The notes below the pieces were generated by a model. It did not search any database. It saw only the letters and a list, made by a program, of their open reading frames with translations, and was not told where the DNA came from. A program made the translations under genes and the position numbers. Shown one piece after another: positions 1-6,800 of a stretch of DNA of 7,891 nt (its first letter is position 1; each line of letters opens with the position of its first letter). Source of the stretch: an uncultured Bacteroidales bacterium (GTDB lineage Bacteria; Bacteroidota; Bacteroidia; Bacteroidales; P3); NCBI GenBank assembly GCA_947174375.1, contig CAMWIS010000074.1, positions 1 through 7,891 on the forward strand. Reading direction: 5' to 3'.

Positions 1-37
1 GCGTCAGCGCCAGCGTGTAAAATAAATCGTCTTTCAT
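1..37 (-). CDS. N-terminal fragment of a minus-strand gene, possibly DNA-processing protein DprA
   Basis: Reading the minus strand from the ATG at 37-35 gives an open frame to the window edge with the peptide MKDDLFYTLALT. The gene continues to the left and only 12 codons are visible. From memory, DprA (Smf) proteins of Bacteroidales often begin with a short acidic stretch followed by L-x-Y-x-x-A-L-T and then a helix-hairpin-helix P-G-I-G motif. The fragment matches the first part of that pattern, but the decisive part lies outside the window. DprA would load RecA onto incoming single-stranded DNA in the cytoplasm. The gene is divergent from the FGE-like gene at 250, with 212 nt between the two starts. 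No Shine-Dalgarno sequence is visible, which is normal in this phylum. I am fairly sure that this is a coding start, and much less sure of the DprA name. Confidence 0.42.
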   Translation of the reverse strand, partial: MKDDLFYTLALT

Positions 38-88
38 AATACAGGTGGTATGGTTAATCAATATACGTTCGACCTCGAAAAACATATG

Positions 89-112
89 AAAAAAAGTTGC
101 GGAGCCCGCAAT
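89..112 (-). terminator. possible intrinsic terminator or attenuator on the minus strand
   Basis: Plus-strand bases 97-102 (TTGCGG) and 106-111 (CCGCAA) form a perfect 6-bp stem with a 3-nt loop, and G96 can wobble-pair with T112. On the minus strand the stem is followed by C and seven Ts (95-89), which is the form of a rho-independent terminator. It lies 51 nt upstream of the minus-strand start codon at 37. It could stop antisense transcripts coming from the 250-1143 gene, act as a leader attenuator for the minus-strand gene, or end an unrecognised short RNA. The stem is short, so confidence is limited. Confidence 0.4.
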
Positions 113-148
113 ACGCTTTCGGTTGTCATGGCATACAAGAACAGGCGA

Positions 149-180
149 TTTGCATTTTGTTTTGAAAAGTTCTATCTTTA
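149..180 (+). promoter_or_regulatory. probable Bacteroidota-type promoter for the FGE-like gene
   Basis: TTTG at 149-152 and TATCTTTA at 173-180 are separated by 20 nt. The Bacteroidota primary sigma factor consensus is TTG (or TTTG), 19-21 nt, TAnnTTTG. The second box differs from it only in its last base. The predicted transcription start is near 187, giving a leader of about 60 nt before the GTG at 250. It is the best candidate in this intergenic region. Confidence 0.5.
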
Positions 181-191
181 TCGGCTTCAAA

Positions 192-210
192 CGACGGTTC
201 CAAGCCGTCG
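192..210 (+). other. hairpin in the predicted 5' leader of the FGE-like gene
   Basis: Bases 192-199 (CGACGGTT) pair with 203-210 (AGCCGTCG) around a CCA loop, with one G-U pair. Bases 182-187 (CGGCTT) can instead pair with 202-207 (AAGCCG), so the two helices are mutually exclusive. No T-run follows, so it is not a terminator. If transcription begins near 187, the first stem would sit at the very 5' end of the mRNA, where it may simply protect the message, and the alternative helix could form only if transcription starts further upstream. The structure is visible in the sequence; any role is inference. Confidence 0.35.
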
Positions 211-249
211 GTCGTAGGAGCGCAGTATAGGTATATTGCAGTAAAACAC

Positions 250-1143
250 GTGAAAACGAAAATAGGACTTAAGAGTTGGGGCTGGCTTCTGGCAGCTTGG
301 CTGTTGGGAAGTTCGCTTTTGTATGCGTGGACGATACCGGCGGAGGTGTTGGAAGGGACGCCTGAAGCCGAAACGGGTTTGCCGGAGGTGGAACCGCTTG
401 ATACCGTCGATTTTGTGGAAAACGCGATGGGCTTGAACCTGCAAATGGTTTATGTGCGGGGCGGCTCGTTCGAGATGGGGGCCACACCCGAACAGGGGAA
501 CGATGCTTATGCTGATGAATATCCGGTGCATACGGTCACGTTGGATGACTTTTACATCGGGAGATTCGAGGTGACGCAGTGGCAGTGGATGTTGCTGATG
601 GGCGCGGAGTTCGCGCGTCTGGTGGCCGAAGATACCTCAAATACGTTTGAAGGCGTTGGCGCGGACTATCCGACCTACTATGTAAGTTGGGAACGGGCCG
701 CTTTGTTTTGCGAACGGCTGAGCGCGGCTTCGGGGCGGAAATACCGTCTGCCGACGGAGGCGGAATGGGAATACGCGGCGCGGGGCGGCCGGCATCATGA
801 CGGCACGAAGTACAGCGGTGACAACAACAGCTGGGATGTGGCCTGGCGGCGTCTCAACAGCGAAGGGACGGCGCATCCGGTCGGTCAAAAGAAGCCGAAC
901 GGCCTGGGGCTTTACGATATGAGCGGCAACGTATGGGAATGGTGTTCGGATTGGTATGACCCGAAGTATTACAGCGTTTCCCCGTCGCACAACCCCAAGG
1001 GGCCTGAAACCGGCTCTTTCCGCGTAAAGCGGGGCGGCAGTTGGCGTTTCAAGCAGAATTCCTGCCGGGTGTCGCGGCGGTTCGCGAATCTGTCGGACGT
1101 ACAGCGCGATGTCGTCGGCCTGCGGGTGGTGTGCGAGCCCTAG
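250..1143 (+). CDS. exported formylglycine-generating-enzyme-like (SUMF1/FGE-sulfatase family) protein
   Basis: This 297-residue protein has an N-terminal signal sequence: K2, K4 and K8, then a hydrophobic run at about residues 10-27 with a likely cut after LYA26. There is no lipobox cysteine. A linker to about residue 55 is followed by one complete FGE-sulfatase domain. Its hallmarks are GGSFEMG (71-77), the P-V-H-x-V-x-L-D-D-F strand (92-101), RLPTEAEWEYAARGG (166-180), GLYDMSGNVWEWCSDWY (220-236), RGGSW (261-265) and GLRVV (290-294). True aerobic FGE converts a sulfatase cysteine to formylglycine with two copper-binding cysteines just after the GGS motif. Here the first position is F267 and only C272 remains, so that chemistry is doubtful; many Bacteroidota relatives (GldJ/GldK-like, for example) are structural. 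The start is GTG at 250: no in-frame ATG lies upstream before the stop at 163, and the next ATG (residue 60) would remove the signal peptide. It is monocistronic, and no hairpin terminator follows. Periplasm or outer surface is the likely location. Confidence 0.9.
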   Translation: MKTKIGLKSWGWLLAAWLLGSSLLYAWTIPAEVLEGTPEAETGLPEVEPLDTVDFVENAMGLNLQMVYVRGGSFEMGATPEQGNDAYADEYPVHTVTLDDFYIGRFEVTQWQWMLLMGAEFARLVAEDTSNTFEGVGADYPTYYVSWERAALFCERLSAASGRKYRLPTEAEWEYAARGGRHHDGTKYSGDNNSWDVAWRRLNSEGTAHPVGQKKPNGLGLYDMSGNVWEWCSDWYDPKYYSVSPSHNPKGPETGSFRVKRGGSWRFKQNSCRVSRRFANLSDVQRDVVGLRVVCEP

Positions 1144-1186
1144 GATAGAAGGCGCGTCAAAATTTTTTGGATTTTTTTTGCAGGAG

Positions 1187-1217
1187 TTGCGGAATATTGA
1201 AAAAAAGTGTATTTTTG
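1187..1217 (+). promoter_or_regulatory. Bacteroidota-type promoter of the tRNA-Arg gene
   Basis: TTG at 1187-1189 and TATTTTTG at 1210-1217 are separated by 20 nt and match the TTG / 19-21 nt / TAnnTTTG consensus exactly. T-rich tracts at 1162-1180 lie just upstream and could act like an UP element. The predicted start is around 1224, giving a leader of about 18 nt before the mature tRNA at 1242. Confidence 0.8.
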
Positions 1218-1241
1218 CACTCCTCTTGAAAATAAGGGAAT

Positions 1242-1315
1242 GGCTCCGTAGCTCAACTGAATAGAGTACCTGACTACGGATCAGGCGGTTGAAGGTTTGA
1301 ATCCTTCCGGAGTCA
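1242..1315 (+). tRNA. tRNA-Arg (anticodon ACG)
   Basis: This is a complete 74-nt cloverleaf. The acceptor stem GGCTCCG pairs with CGGAGTC (one G-T pair). The D stem is GCTC/GAGT, the anticodon stem CCTGA/TCAGG and the T stem GAAGG/CCTTC, with discriminator A1315. The anticodon loop CTACGGA places ACG at 1276-1278. A34 would be deaminated to inosine by TadA so that the tRNA reads CGU, CGC and CGA. The 3' CCA is not encoded (CAG follows), so the CCA-adding enzyme must supply it. The D loop has G18-A19 instead of GG, and the T loop has T at position 56 instead of C. A19-U56 can replace the usual G19-C56 tertiary pair, so the gene still looks functional. A15 and T48 likewise form a consistent Levitt pair. 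It has its own promoter upstream and a terminator 6 nt downstream. Confidence 0.98.
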
Positions 1316-1321
1316 CAGCTC

Positions 1322-1357
1322 AAAGCGGTTTACGGATAACGTAAGCCGCTTTTTTTG
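1322..1357 (+). terminator. intrinsic terminator of the tRNA-Arg gene
   Basis: Bases 1323-1334 pair with 1340-1351 around a GATAA loop. This 12-bp stem has one G-T pair and can be extended by A1322-T1352. A run of seven Ts (1350-1356) closes it. It begins 6 nt after the tRNA and separates the tRNA from lplA. Confidence 0.9.
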
Positions 1358-1395
1358 TTTTTGCCGTCCCCACAAACATAATAATAAAGTACGAT

Positions 1396-2397
1396 ATGCT
1401 GATTTTAAAGCGTCCCCAAACCGCCCCCTATTTCAACATCGCGGCCGAGGAATTCATGCTCAAACACCTGCGGGAGGATTGTTTCGCGCTTTGGCGCAAC
1501 GAGCCGGCCGTTATCGTGGGGCGGCATCAGAATACGTTGGCCGAAATAGACCGCGACTATGTGGAGCGGCATCATATTCCGGTCATCCGCCGCATGACGG
1601 GCGGCGGCGCCGTGTTCCACGACTTGGGCAACATCTGCTTTACGTTTGTCCGTAGCATCTGCGACGCGCAGGGCGAGCGCGAACGGATGCCCGATTTCCA
1701 CGAATTCACGCAGCCGATTCTCGACGTATTGCAGGGCATGGGTGTGGCGGCACGTTTCGAGGGACGCAACGACCTGACAATCGACGGCCGCAAGTTCAGC
1801 GGCAACGCCAACGGCGTATGGCAAGACCGCATCCTGCATCACGGCACGTTGTTGTTCAGCAGCAACATCGCCGATATGAGCCCCTGCCTCAAAGTAAACC
1901 CGCTCAAGTTCGAGGGCAAGGCCGTGCAGTCGGTGCGGAGCCGCATCACCAACATCAGCGAACATCTGTCCGGGCCGGTTTCGGTCGAGGATTTCATCCG
2001 CGCCATCGAAACCCATGTGCAGCGTATGTTCCCGCAGGCCGTTTTGCGCCCGTTCACGGCCGAGGAGGAAGCGGCCGTCAACGGCTTGGTAGAACGGAAA
2101 TACGGCACCTACGAATGGAATTACGGCTCGTCGCCGGCCTATGGCTACCGCCGGGGCCTGCACACCGAAAAGGGCGGTAATATAGAAGTCCATTGCCGCG
2201 TGGCGGAAGGGTGTATCGCGGAATTGAAAGTGTTCGGCGACTATTTCTTTACGAAAGACACGGCGGCCTTTGAAGCCGCCTTGGTCGGCTGTCCGCTGAC
2301 GGAGGCCGCGTTGCGGGAACGCTTGGCGACGCTCCCGTTGCAGGACTATTTCGCCCATGTGGCCGTGGACGAATGGCTGCGGCTGTTGATGGCCTGA
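1396..2397 (+). CDS. lplA: lipoate-protein ligase A
   Basis: LplA activates free lipoate with ATP to lipoyl-AMP and transfers it to a lysine of lipoyl domains (2-oxoacid dehydrogenase E2 subunits, GcvH) in the cytoplasm. The 333 residues match the E. coli-type two-domain enzyme (about 338). The start MLILKRPQTAPYFNIAAEE is typical of the family. The lipoate-binding signature RRMTGGGAVFHDLGN spans residues 65-79. The lipoyl-AMP lysine is K133 in GRKFSGNA (131-138), the same number as in E. coli LplA. HHGTLLFSSN (148-157) and VQSVRSRITNISEHL (177-191) are further conserved segments. The C-terminal accessory domain starts near KYGTYEWNYG (235-244) and is present to the end, so no separate LplB-like partner is needed. 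It is the first gene of a four-gene run, 18 nt before the methyltransferase. I see no convincing promoter between the tRNA terminator and its ATG, only an A/T-rich leader (1371-1389), so its promoter is unresolved. Confidence 0.96.
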   Translation: MLILKRPQTAPYFNIAAEEFMLKHLREDCFALWRNEPAVIVGRHQNTLAEIDRDYVERHHIPVIRRMTGGGAVFHDLGNICFTFVRSICDAQGERERMPDFHEFTQPILDVLQGMGVAARFEGRNDLTIDGRKFSGNANGVWQDRILHHGTLLFSSNIADMSPCLKVNPLKFEGKAVQSVRSRITNISEHLSGPVSVEDFIRAIETHVQRMFPQAVLRPFTAEEEAAVNGLVERKYGTYEWNYGSSPAYGYRRGLHTEKGGNIEVHCRVAEGCIAELKVFGDYFFTKDTAAFEAALVGCPLTEAALRERLATLPLQDYFAHVAVDEWLRLLMA

Positions 2398-2415
2398 CAA
2401 TATAGGATATGCCTT

Positions 2416-3078
2416 ATGGAAGAATTTGAACTCCCGGATGACCCGCGCGCCGCGGCCTACCTTGCCGCGCATACGACGCCGCCCGACCCGCTGTTGGCGC
2501 GGCTTGACCGCGAGACCCATGTCCGTATGCTGTCGCCGCGTATGCTGTCGGGTGCCTACCAGGGCCGTTTTTTGGAGATGGTCAGCCGGATGCTGCGTCC
2601 CAAGCGCATATTGGAGGTGGGCGCGTTTACGGGCTATGGCACGCTCTGCCTCGCGGCGGGGCTGGCGGAGGGCGGCGAGGTCTTTACGATAGAGCATGAC
2701 CCGCTGACCGAAGAACTGCTGCGGAAGTATATCGCCGAGTCGGCCTATGCCCACCGTATCCACGTGCTGTGGGGCGAGGCCGGGGCGCATTTGACGCGCT
2801 TGGCCGGCGAGGGCGCCGCCTTCGATTTGATATTTCTCGATGCCGACAAGGCGCGCTACGCCGACTATTACCCGCTGCTCAAAGCGCTGTTGCCGTCGGG
2901 CGGCTGGCTGTTGGCCGACAATGTCCTGTGGAACGGCAAGGTGTGGGACGAAAACTACCGCGACAAAGACACGCAGGCCCTGCGCCGTTTCAACGACCTC
3001 GTGCAGGCCGACCCCGACGTGGAGAACCTGCCGTTGCGTATGCGGGACGGCCTGATGCTGATTCGAAAGAAAAACTAA
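2416..3078 (+). CDS. class I SAM-dependent O-methyltransferase (PF01596, caffeoyl-CoA/catechol OMT type)
   Basis: The 220-residue length is usual for bacterial stand-alone members such as YrrM. The SAM-binding motif I is ILEVGAFTGYGTLCLA (65-80). The acidic end of strand 2 is E93 in TIEHD. FLDADK (140-145) and ADNVLWNGKV (167-176) are the family's metal-site motifs; by comparison with plant caffeoyl-CoA O-methyltransferase, D142, D168 and N169 should bind the divalent cation. The C-terminal strand is DGLMLIRKK (211-219). It should transfer a methyl group from SAM to a hydroxyl of a catechol-like small molecule in the cytoplasm, but the physiological substrate in Bacteroidota is unknown. Bacterial members of this fold can also hydroxymethylate tRNA (TrhO/TrmR-like), which remains an alternative. 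The start at 2416 is preceded by AGGA at 2404-2407, a plausible ribosome-binding site with 8-nt spacing. The ATG at 2409 is out of frame. The next gene follows after 13 nt. Confidence 0.94.
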   Translation: MEEFELPDDPRAAAYLAAHTTPPDPLLARLDRETHVRMLSPRMLSGAYQGRFLEMVSRMLRPKRILEVGAFTGYGTLCLAAGLAEGGEVFTIEHDPLTEELLRKYIAESAYAHRIHVLWGEAGAHLTRLAGEGAAFDLIFLDADKARYADYYPLLKALLPSGGWLLADNVLWNGKVWDENYRDKDTQALRRFNDLVQADPDVENLPLRMRDGLMLIRKKN

Positions 3079-3091
3079 ATAACCCGAAGCG

Positions 3092-3796
3092 ATGAAGAAA
3101 ACGACTGCCGAAACGCCCACGGTTCCCGATCCGGCCTTGCAGGCCGACATCCTGCCGTTTATCAAGGATTTGCGCGAGAACAACAACCGCGAATGGTTCG
3201 CGGAAAACAAGCCGCGCTACGACCGGTTGAGAAAGCATTTGGAAGCCATGACGGACGCCTGTATCGCCCGCATGGCCCATTTCGACCCCGAGCTGCGGGG
3301 GCTGACGGCCAAACGCTGTATGTACCGCATCTACCGCGACACGCGCTTTTCGCCCGACAAGACACCCTACAAGCGTTATATCGGCATCTTCATCTGCAAG
3401 GGCGGTGCGCATGGCGAGTTTTCGGGCTATTACCTGCATATCGAGCCGGGGCGTTGCGCCGTGGGGGCGGGCGTGTATGGCTTGCAGCCGGAGTCGATGA
3501 AAAAAATCCGTCAGCACATCTATTTCCGGAGTGCGGATTTCAAAAAAATCGTGTTGGATCCCGCCATTGTCAAGACGTTCGGCGAATTGGACCAAGAAGC
3601 CAAGATGAAGATGCCGCCCAAGGGTTTCGACAAGGATTTTTCCGACATAGAATGGCTCAAATACCGGTATTATTTCCTGATGAAACCGTTGCCGGACCGC
3701 GCCGTCGGTCAGCTGTCCTACATCGACAAAATTGTGGAATACACCCGTATGTTGCAGCCGTTCAACGCTTTCTTGAATGAGGCGTTGGAATTTTAA
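3092..3796 (+). CDS. DUF2461 domain-containing protein (TIGR02453 family)
   Basis: This 234-residue, probably cytoplasmic protein has no signal peptide or membrane segment. One DUF2461 domain covers nearly the whole length. Recognisable family motifs are LPFIKDLRENNNREWFAENK (21-40), RIYRDTRFSPDKTPYK (79-94), GYYLHIEPG (112-120), AGVYGLQPE (126-134) and PPKGFDKD (176-183). The family is widespread in Bacteroidota, Actinobacteria and fungi and has no established biochemical function, so none is assigned. The conserved R79, R82, D83, R85, D89 and K90 suggest a charged ligand or active site, but this is inference. The start at 3092 lies 13 nt after the methyltransferase stop. The residues before about 15 look like a variable tail. 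Its 3' end overlaps a spurious upstream ATG (3777) in the frame of the next gene. It is the third member of the probable operon. Confidence 0.92.
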   Translation: MKKTTAETPTVPDPALQADILPFIKDLRENNNREWFAENKPRYDRLRKHLEAMTDACIARMAHFDPELRGLTAKRCMYRIYRDTRFSPDKTPYKRYIGIFICKGGAHGEFSGYYLHIEPGRCAVGAGVYGLQPESMKKIRQHIYFRSADFKKIVLDPAIVKTFGELDQEAKMKMPPKGFDKDFSDIEWLKYRYYFLMKPLPDRAVGQLSYIDKIVEYTRMLQPFNAFLNEALEF

Positions 3797-3815
3797 TAAA
3801 CTAACCCATAGGCAT

Positions 3816-6800
3816 ATGTTGAAAAAACTATTTACCATTGCTACGGTGTTGTCGTTCGGTTATGGACTTCACGCCCAATTCGGCCCGGCGGGCAATATTG
3901 AGATTGCCGGGGCCAATGGCGCCAAGATGGTTATCCATCAAAAGGCCATGTATTGTTACCCGGAATTTCTGTCGGAAGATGCCCGTTACATCTGCGGCAC
4001 GTATGGCGCTGAAGCGGGCTATGCCTACGATTTAAACGGCGGTGACCTCGTCGTTATCGAGGATGGCGCTTTGTTGGGCTATGTCGCGCCTGACCATTAT
4101 GCCGGCGGTTGGTTTACCCATTACAACGGTACCACCTATCCTTTGCGCAACGGGGAAGGCCAGCAGGGCGGCGGGGCGTCTGTCTTTGCGGTGCAGGGAA
4201 ACGGTAATAGGCTCGTGACGATGATTAGCGAGACCTACACGGCCGCCAGCGGTTCGGTCAAGCATATGAGCCGCGCCGCCGTCCATGACGGAAAAACCGG
4301 CTTGCAGTTGTCGGCCTTGCCTTATGCCTGGCCCGTGCCGGCGTCAGATGAAGATAAACTGCGTTTCGGCTCGCGCGGTGACTGTATTTCCGGCGACGGC
4401 GCCATTGTCGGCGGTCACAGCACCAACCTGAAAGCAAGAAGCAATTGGTCATTGGCATTTTGGGACATCAGCGACCTGAACGATATCAAGACGTTCGGTT
4501 TCGGTTCTGAATACGGTTTCAGTGATGACGCGTTCGGATTCGGTTCGTTTTACGGCGCCAACTACGACGGGAGTCTGATTGTCGGCGGCAGCCGGTCGAA
4601 CGCCAAGGGGGTTATCGTCCACTACGACCGCGCCAAAAAGCAAATCAGCAAACTCGACACGATTGCGCCGCTGCCGAGTTGGGATTTCCTGGATTTTTTG
4701 GCGGTTTCCGACAATGGCACCGTGATTGGCTATTGCGGTATGGAATTCGACCCTTACACGCGCGAGGCGGTTGTATATACTAAAACTTCCGGTCTCGTCA
4801 AACTGAGCGATTTCCTTTACGAGTATTACGACATCGACGTCCGCAAAGGCGTTGACCTCTATACGCCCATAAAGATTTCCCGCAACGGCAAACGCATCGT
4901 CGGTTTCTACTACGAAGAAGGGGCTCCGGTTCCTTACTGCCAAGAATTGAGCGACGCACAAATCCTGCCGCGCGCCCGCAAGATTTCGGCCCGCGCCGCC
5001 CGCGGTCAGGAGGAAGCCTATGTCACGTGGCAAGAGCCGATGAACAGCGAACACACGTTGACCGGCTACAACATCTACCGCGATGACGAAGCAAGTCCGC
5101 TCAACACCTTGCTGTTGCCCGCCGCCCAAAACACCTATACCGACAATACGGTCGCGCCCGGCCAACATACGTATTATGTCGAAGCCGTTTACGGCGACGG
5201 TTCGGCCATGAAGCAGGCCTCGAATCCCGTCCGGGTGGTCGGCCCGGGCGTAGCCTTCCCGGTGCAGGCCATAGCCCACCGCCTGGACTACAACCGTTAC
5301 GCGACCGTCTATTGGGGCGTACCTTCTTCCGAGGTGGCCGCGTTGGCGAAGAACGACATCATGACGCCGGGGAAAAATGTCGCGGGGCGGTTCGACTACA
5401 CCGGCGGACGGCCGGAAGTTACGGAATTCCGTTCCAAATCCTACATCAGCACGGCCTTGGACTATATCGCCAACATCGATATGTTGACTTATGCGGGCCG
5501 TGCGGCGGTCAAGATAGGCGACAACTACTATACGAGCAGCCATACGGGCGGTGGCATCACGGTCATCGACCGCTTCAACGATGTGGTCGGGAACCTCCGC
5601 CCCGACGGTCTGGGCATCGTCGTGTCGATGGTTTACGTCGAAGACCAACACCAGCTGTATTGCGGTACGGCTAAAGATGTTAAGGTATTGGACTTGGCCA
5701 CCGGACAAATCCTTGTGACCTATCCGATTCCGGCCAACCACCTGTCCTATGTGCCCGATATGAAGGACGGCAAGCCCGGCTTGCTGGCGGGCGGTATCCA
5801 CAACTGCAACGCCTACCTGTGGGACGAAGAAGAAAAAGACTACGTGCTGGATCAGGAAAACTTTTTCGATTTCACTTCGCTGTACGTCATGGGGGCGGCG
5901 TACTACAAAGACCGTCTCTATGTATCGTCGGCCACCGGCCCTTACCGTAACGAGGTATATATTTATGACTTCGCCACGCAACGGCCAATCGCCGGGCCGG
6001 TTCAGGTGACGGAAGATCCGGCCTTGTATAACCTGTTGACCGACAACGGCAACGCCCTGTTGGTCGCCAATTTGGCTTCCAGCACGATGGCGGGCGGATT
6101 GAGCGTCTGCGAACTGGAAGACGGCACCACGGCCCTGGGCATGGTGTTCCAGCTGGCTTATTTTACCGCGCGTTTCATGCTGTTGGAATTGGAGAGCGCC
6201 GAGAATGTAGAAGGCTACGACCTGTACCGCAGCGTCAACGGCGGTGCCTACGACAAGGTCAACAAGGACGGCCCCATGACCACCCGCCGTTATGCCGAGA
6301 CGATAGACAAGGCCGGTCAATATACTTATTATGTCACCGTCAAATCCGCCAACGGCGCGGCCGACTCCGAAAAGTCCCCCGTCGATACGCTTACCGTCAC
6401 CGAACAAGGCGCCTGTCCGCCCCCCGACTTCACGGTCAGGGAAAGCAACCGCTGGCCGGTACTGTCGTGGATGCCCAATAGCTCCGACAACATCCTCGTG
6501 GGCTTTGATATCTACCGCGATGACGCGCCTATCGCCCGTTTCTGGAACAACGACATGCGGCTTGAATACATCGACGACGCGGTGGCCGGACTGGGCACTT
6601 ACCACTATCGTCTTGAAGCGCTTTACGACGATGGCTGTGTGGCGGCAAAGACGGCCTCCATCACGTTGACCGGCGAAGGGGTCGCCAAAGAGCCGTTCGG
6701 CCTGACGGGCACGAAGAAAAGGAACAGCGACTATACTTACAAGGTAACGGTTGCGTGGGAAACGCCCATGTTCGAAGAACCGCTGTCGCTGAAATACTGC

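Noticed and set aside
75..111. A minus-strand promoter for the DprA-like gene (TATGTTTT at 86-79 with TTG at 111-109)
   Set aside because: The spacing is 22 nt, the last base of the -7 box does not match, and the candidate -33 lies in the terminator-like hairpin. The evidence is too weak to list.
1160..1181. T-runs after the FGE-like gene as an intrinsic terminator
   Set aside because: No GC-rich stem precedes the T-runs. They more likely contribute to the tRNA promoter region.
637..1323. A 228-codon minus-strand open frame covering part of the FGE-like gene and the whole tRNA
   Set aside because: It runs across a certain tRNA gene and its promoter and is a register-matched shadow of the FGE-like gene.
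1355..1395. A promoter for lplA directly after the tRNA terminator
   Set aside because: TTG triplets are present at 1355-1357 and 1361-1363, but nothing close to TAnnTTTG occurs at the required distance, so no promoter can be supported here.
1405..3210. A 601-codon minus-strand open frame spanning lplA and the methyltransferase gene
   Set aside because: It has the same cause: lplA and the methyltransferase gene share one register, and the frame is their reverse-complement shadow. Both sense genes have clear family motifs.
3777..3815. An upstream ATG extending the large secreted protein by 13 residues
   Set aside because: It overlaps the end of the DUF2461 gene and places a polar stretch (MRRWNFNKLTHRH) before an otherwise ideal signal peptide that begins at the ATG at 3816.
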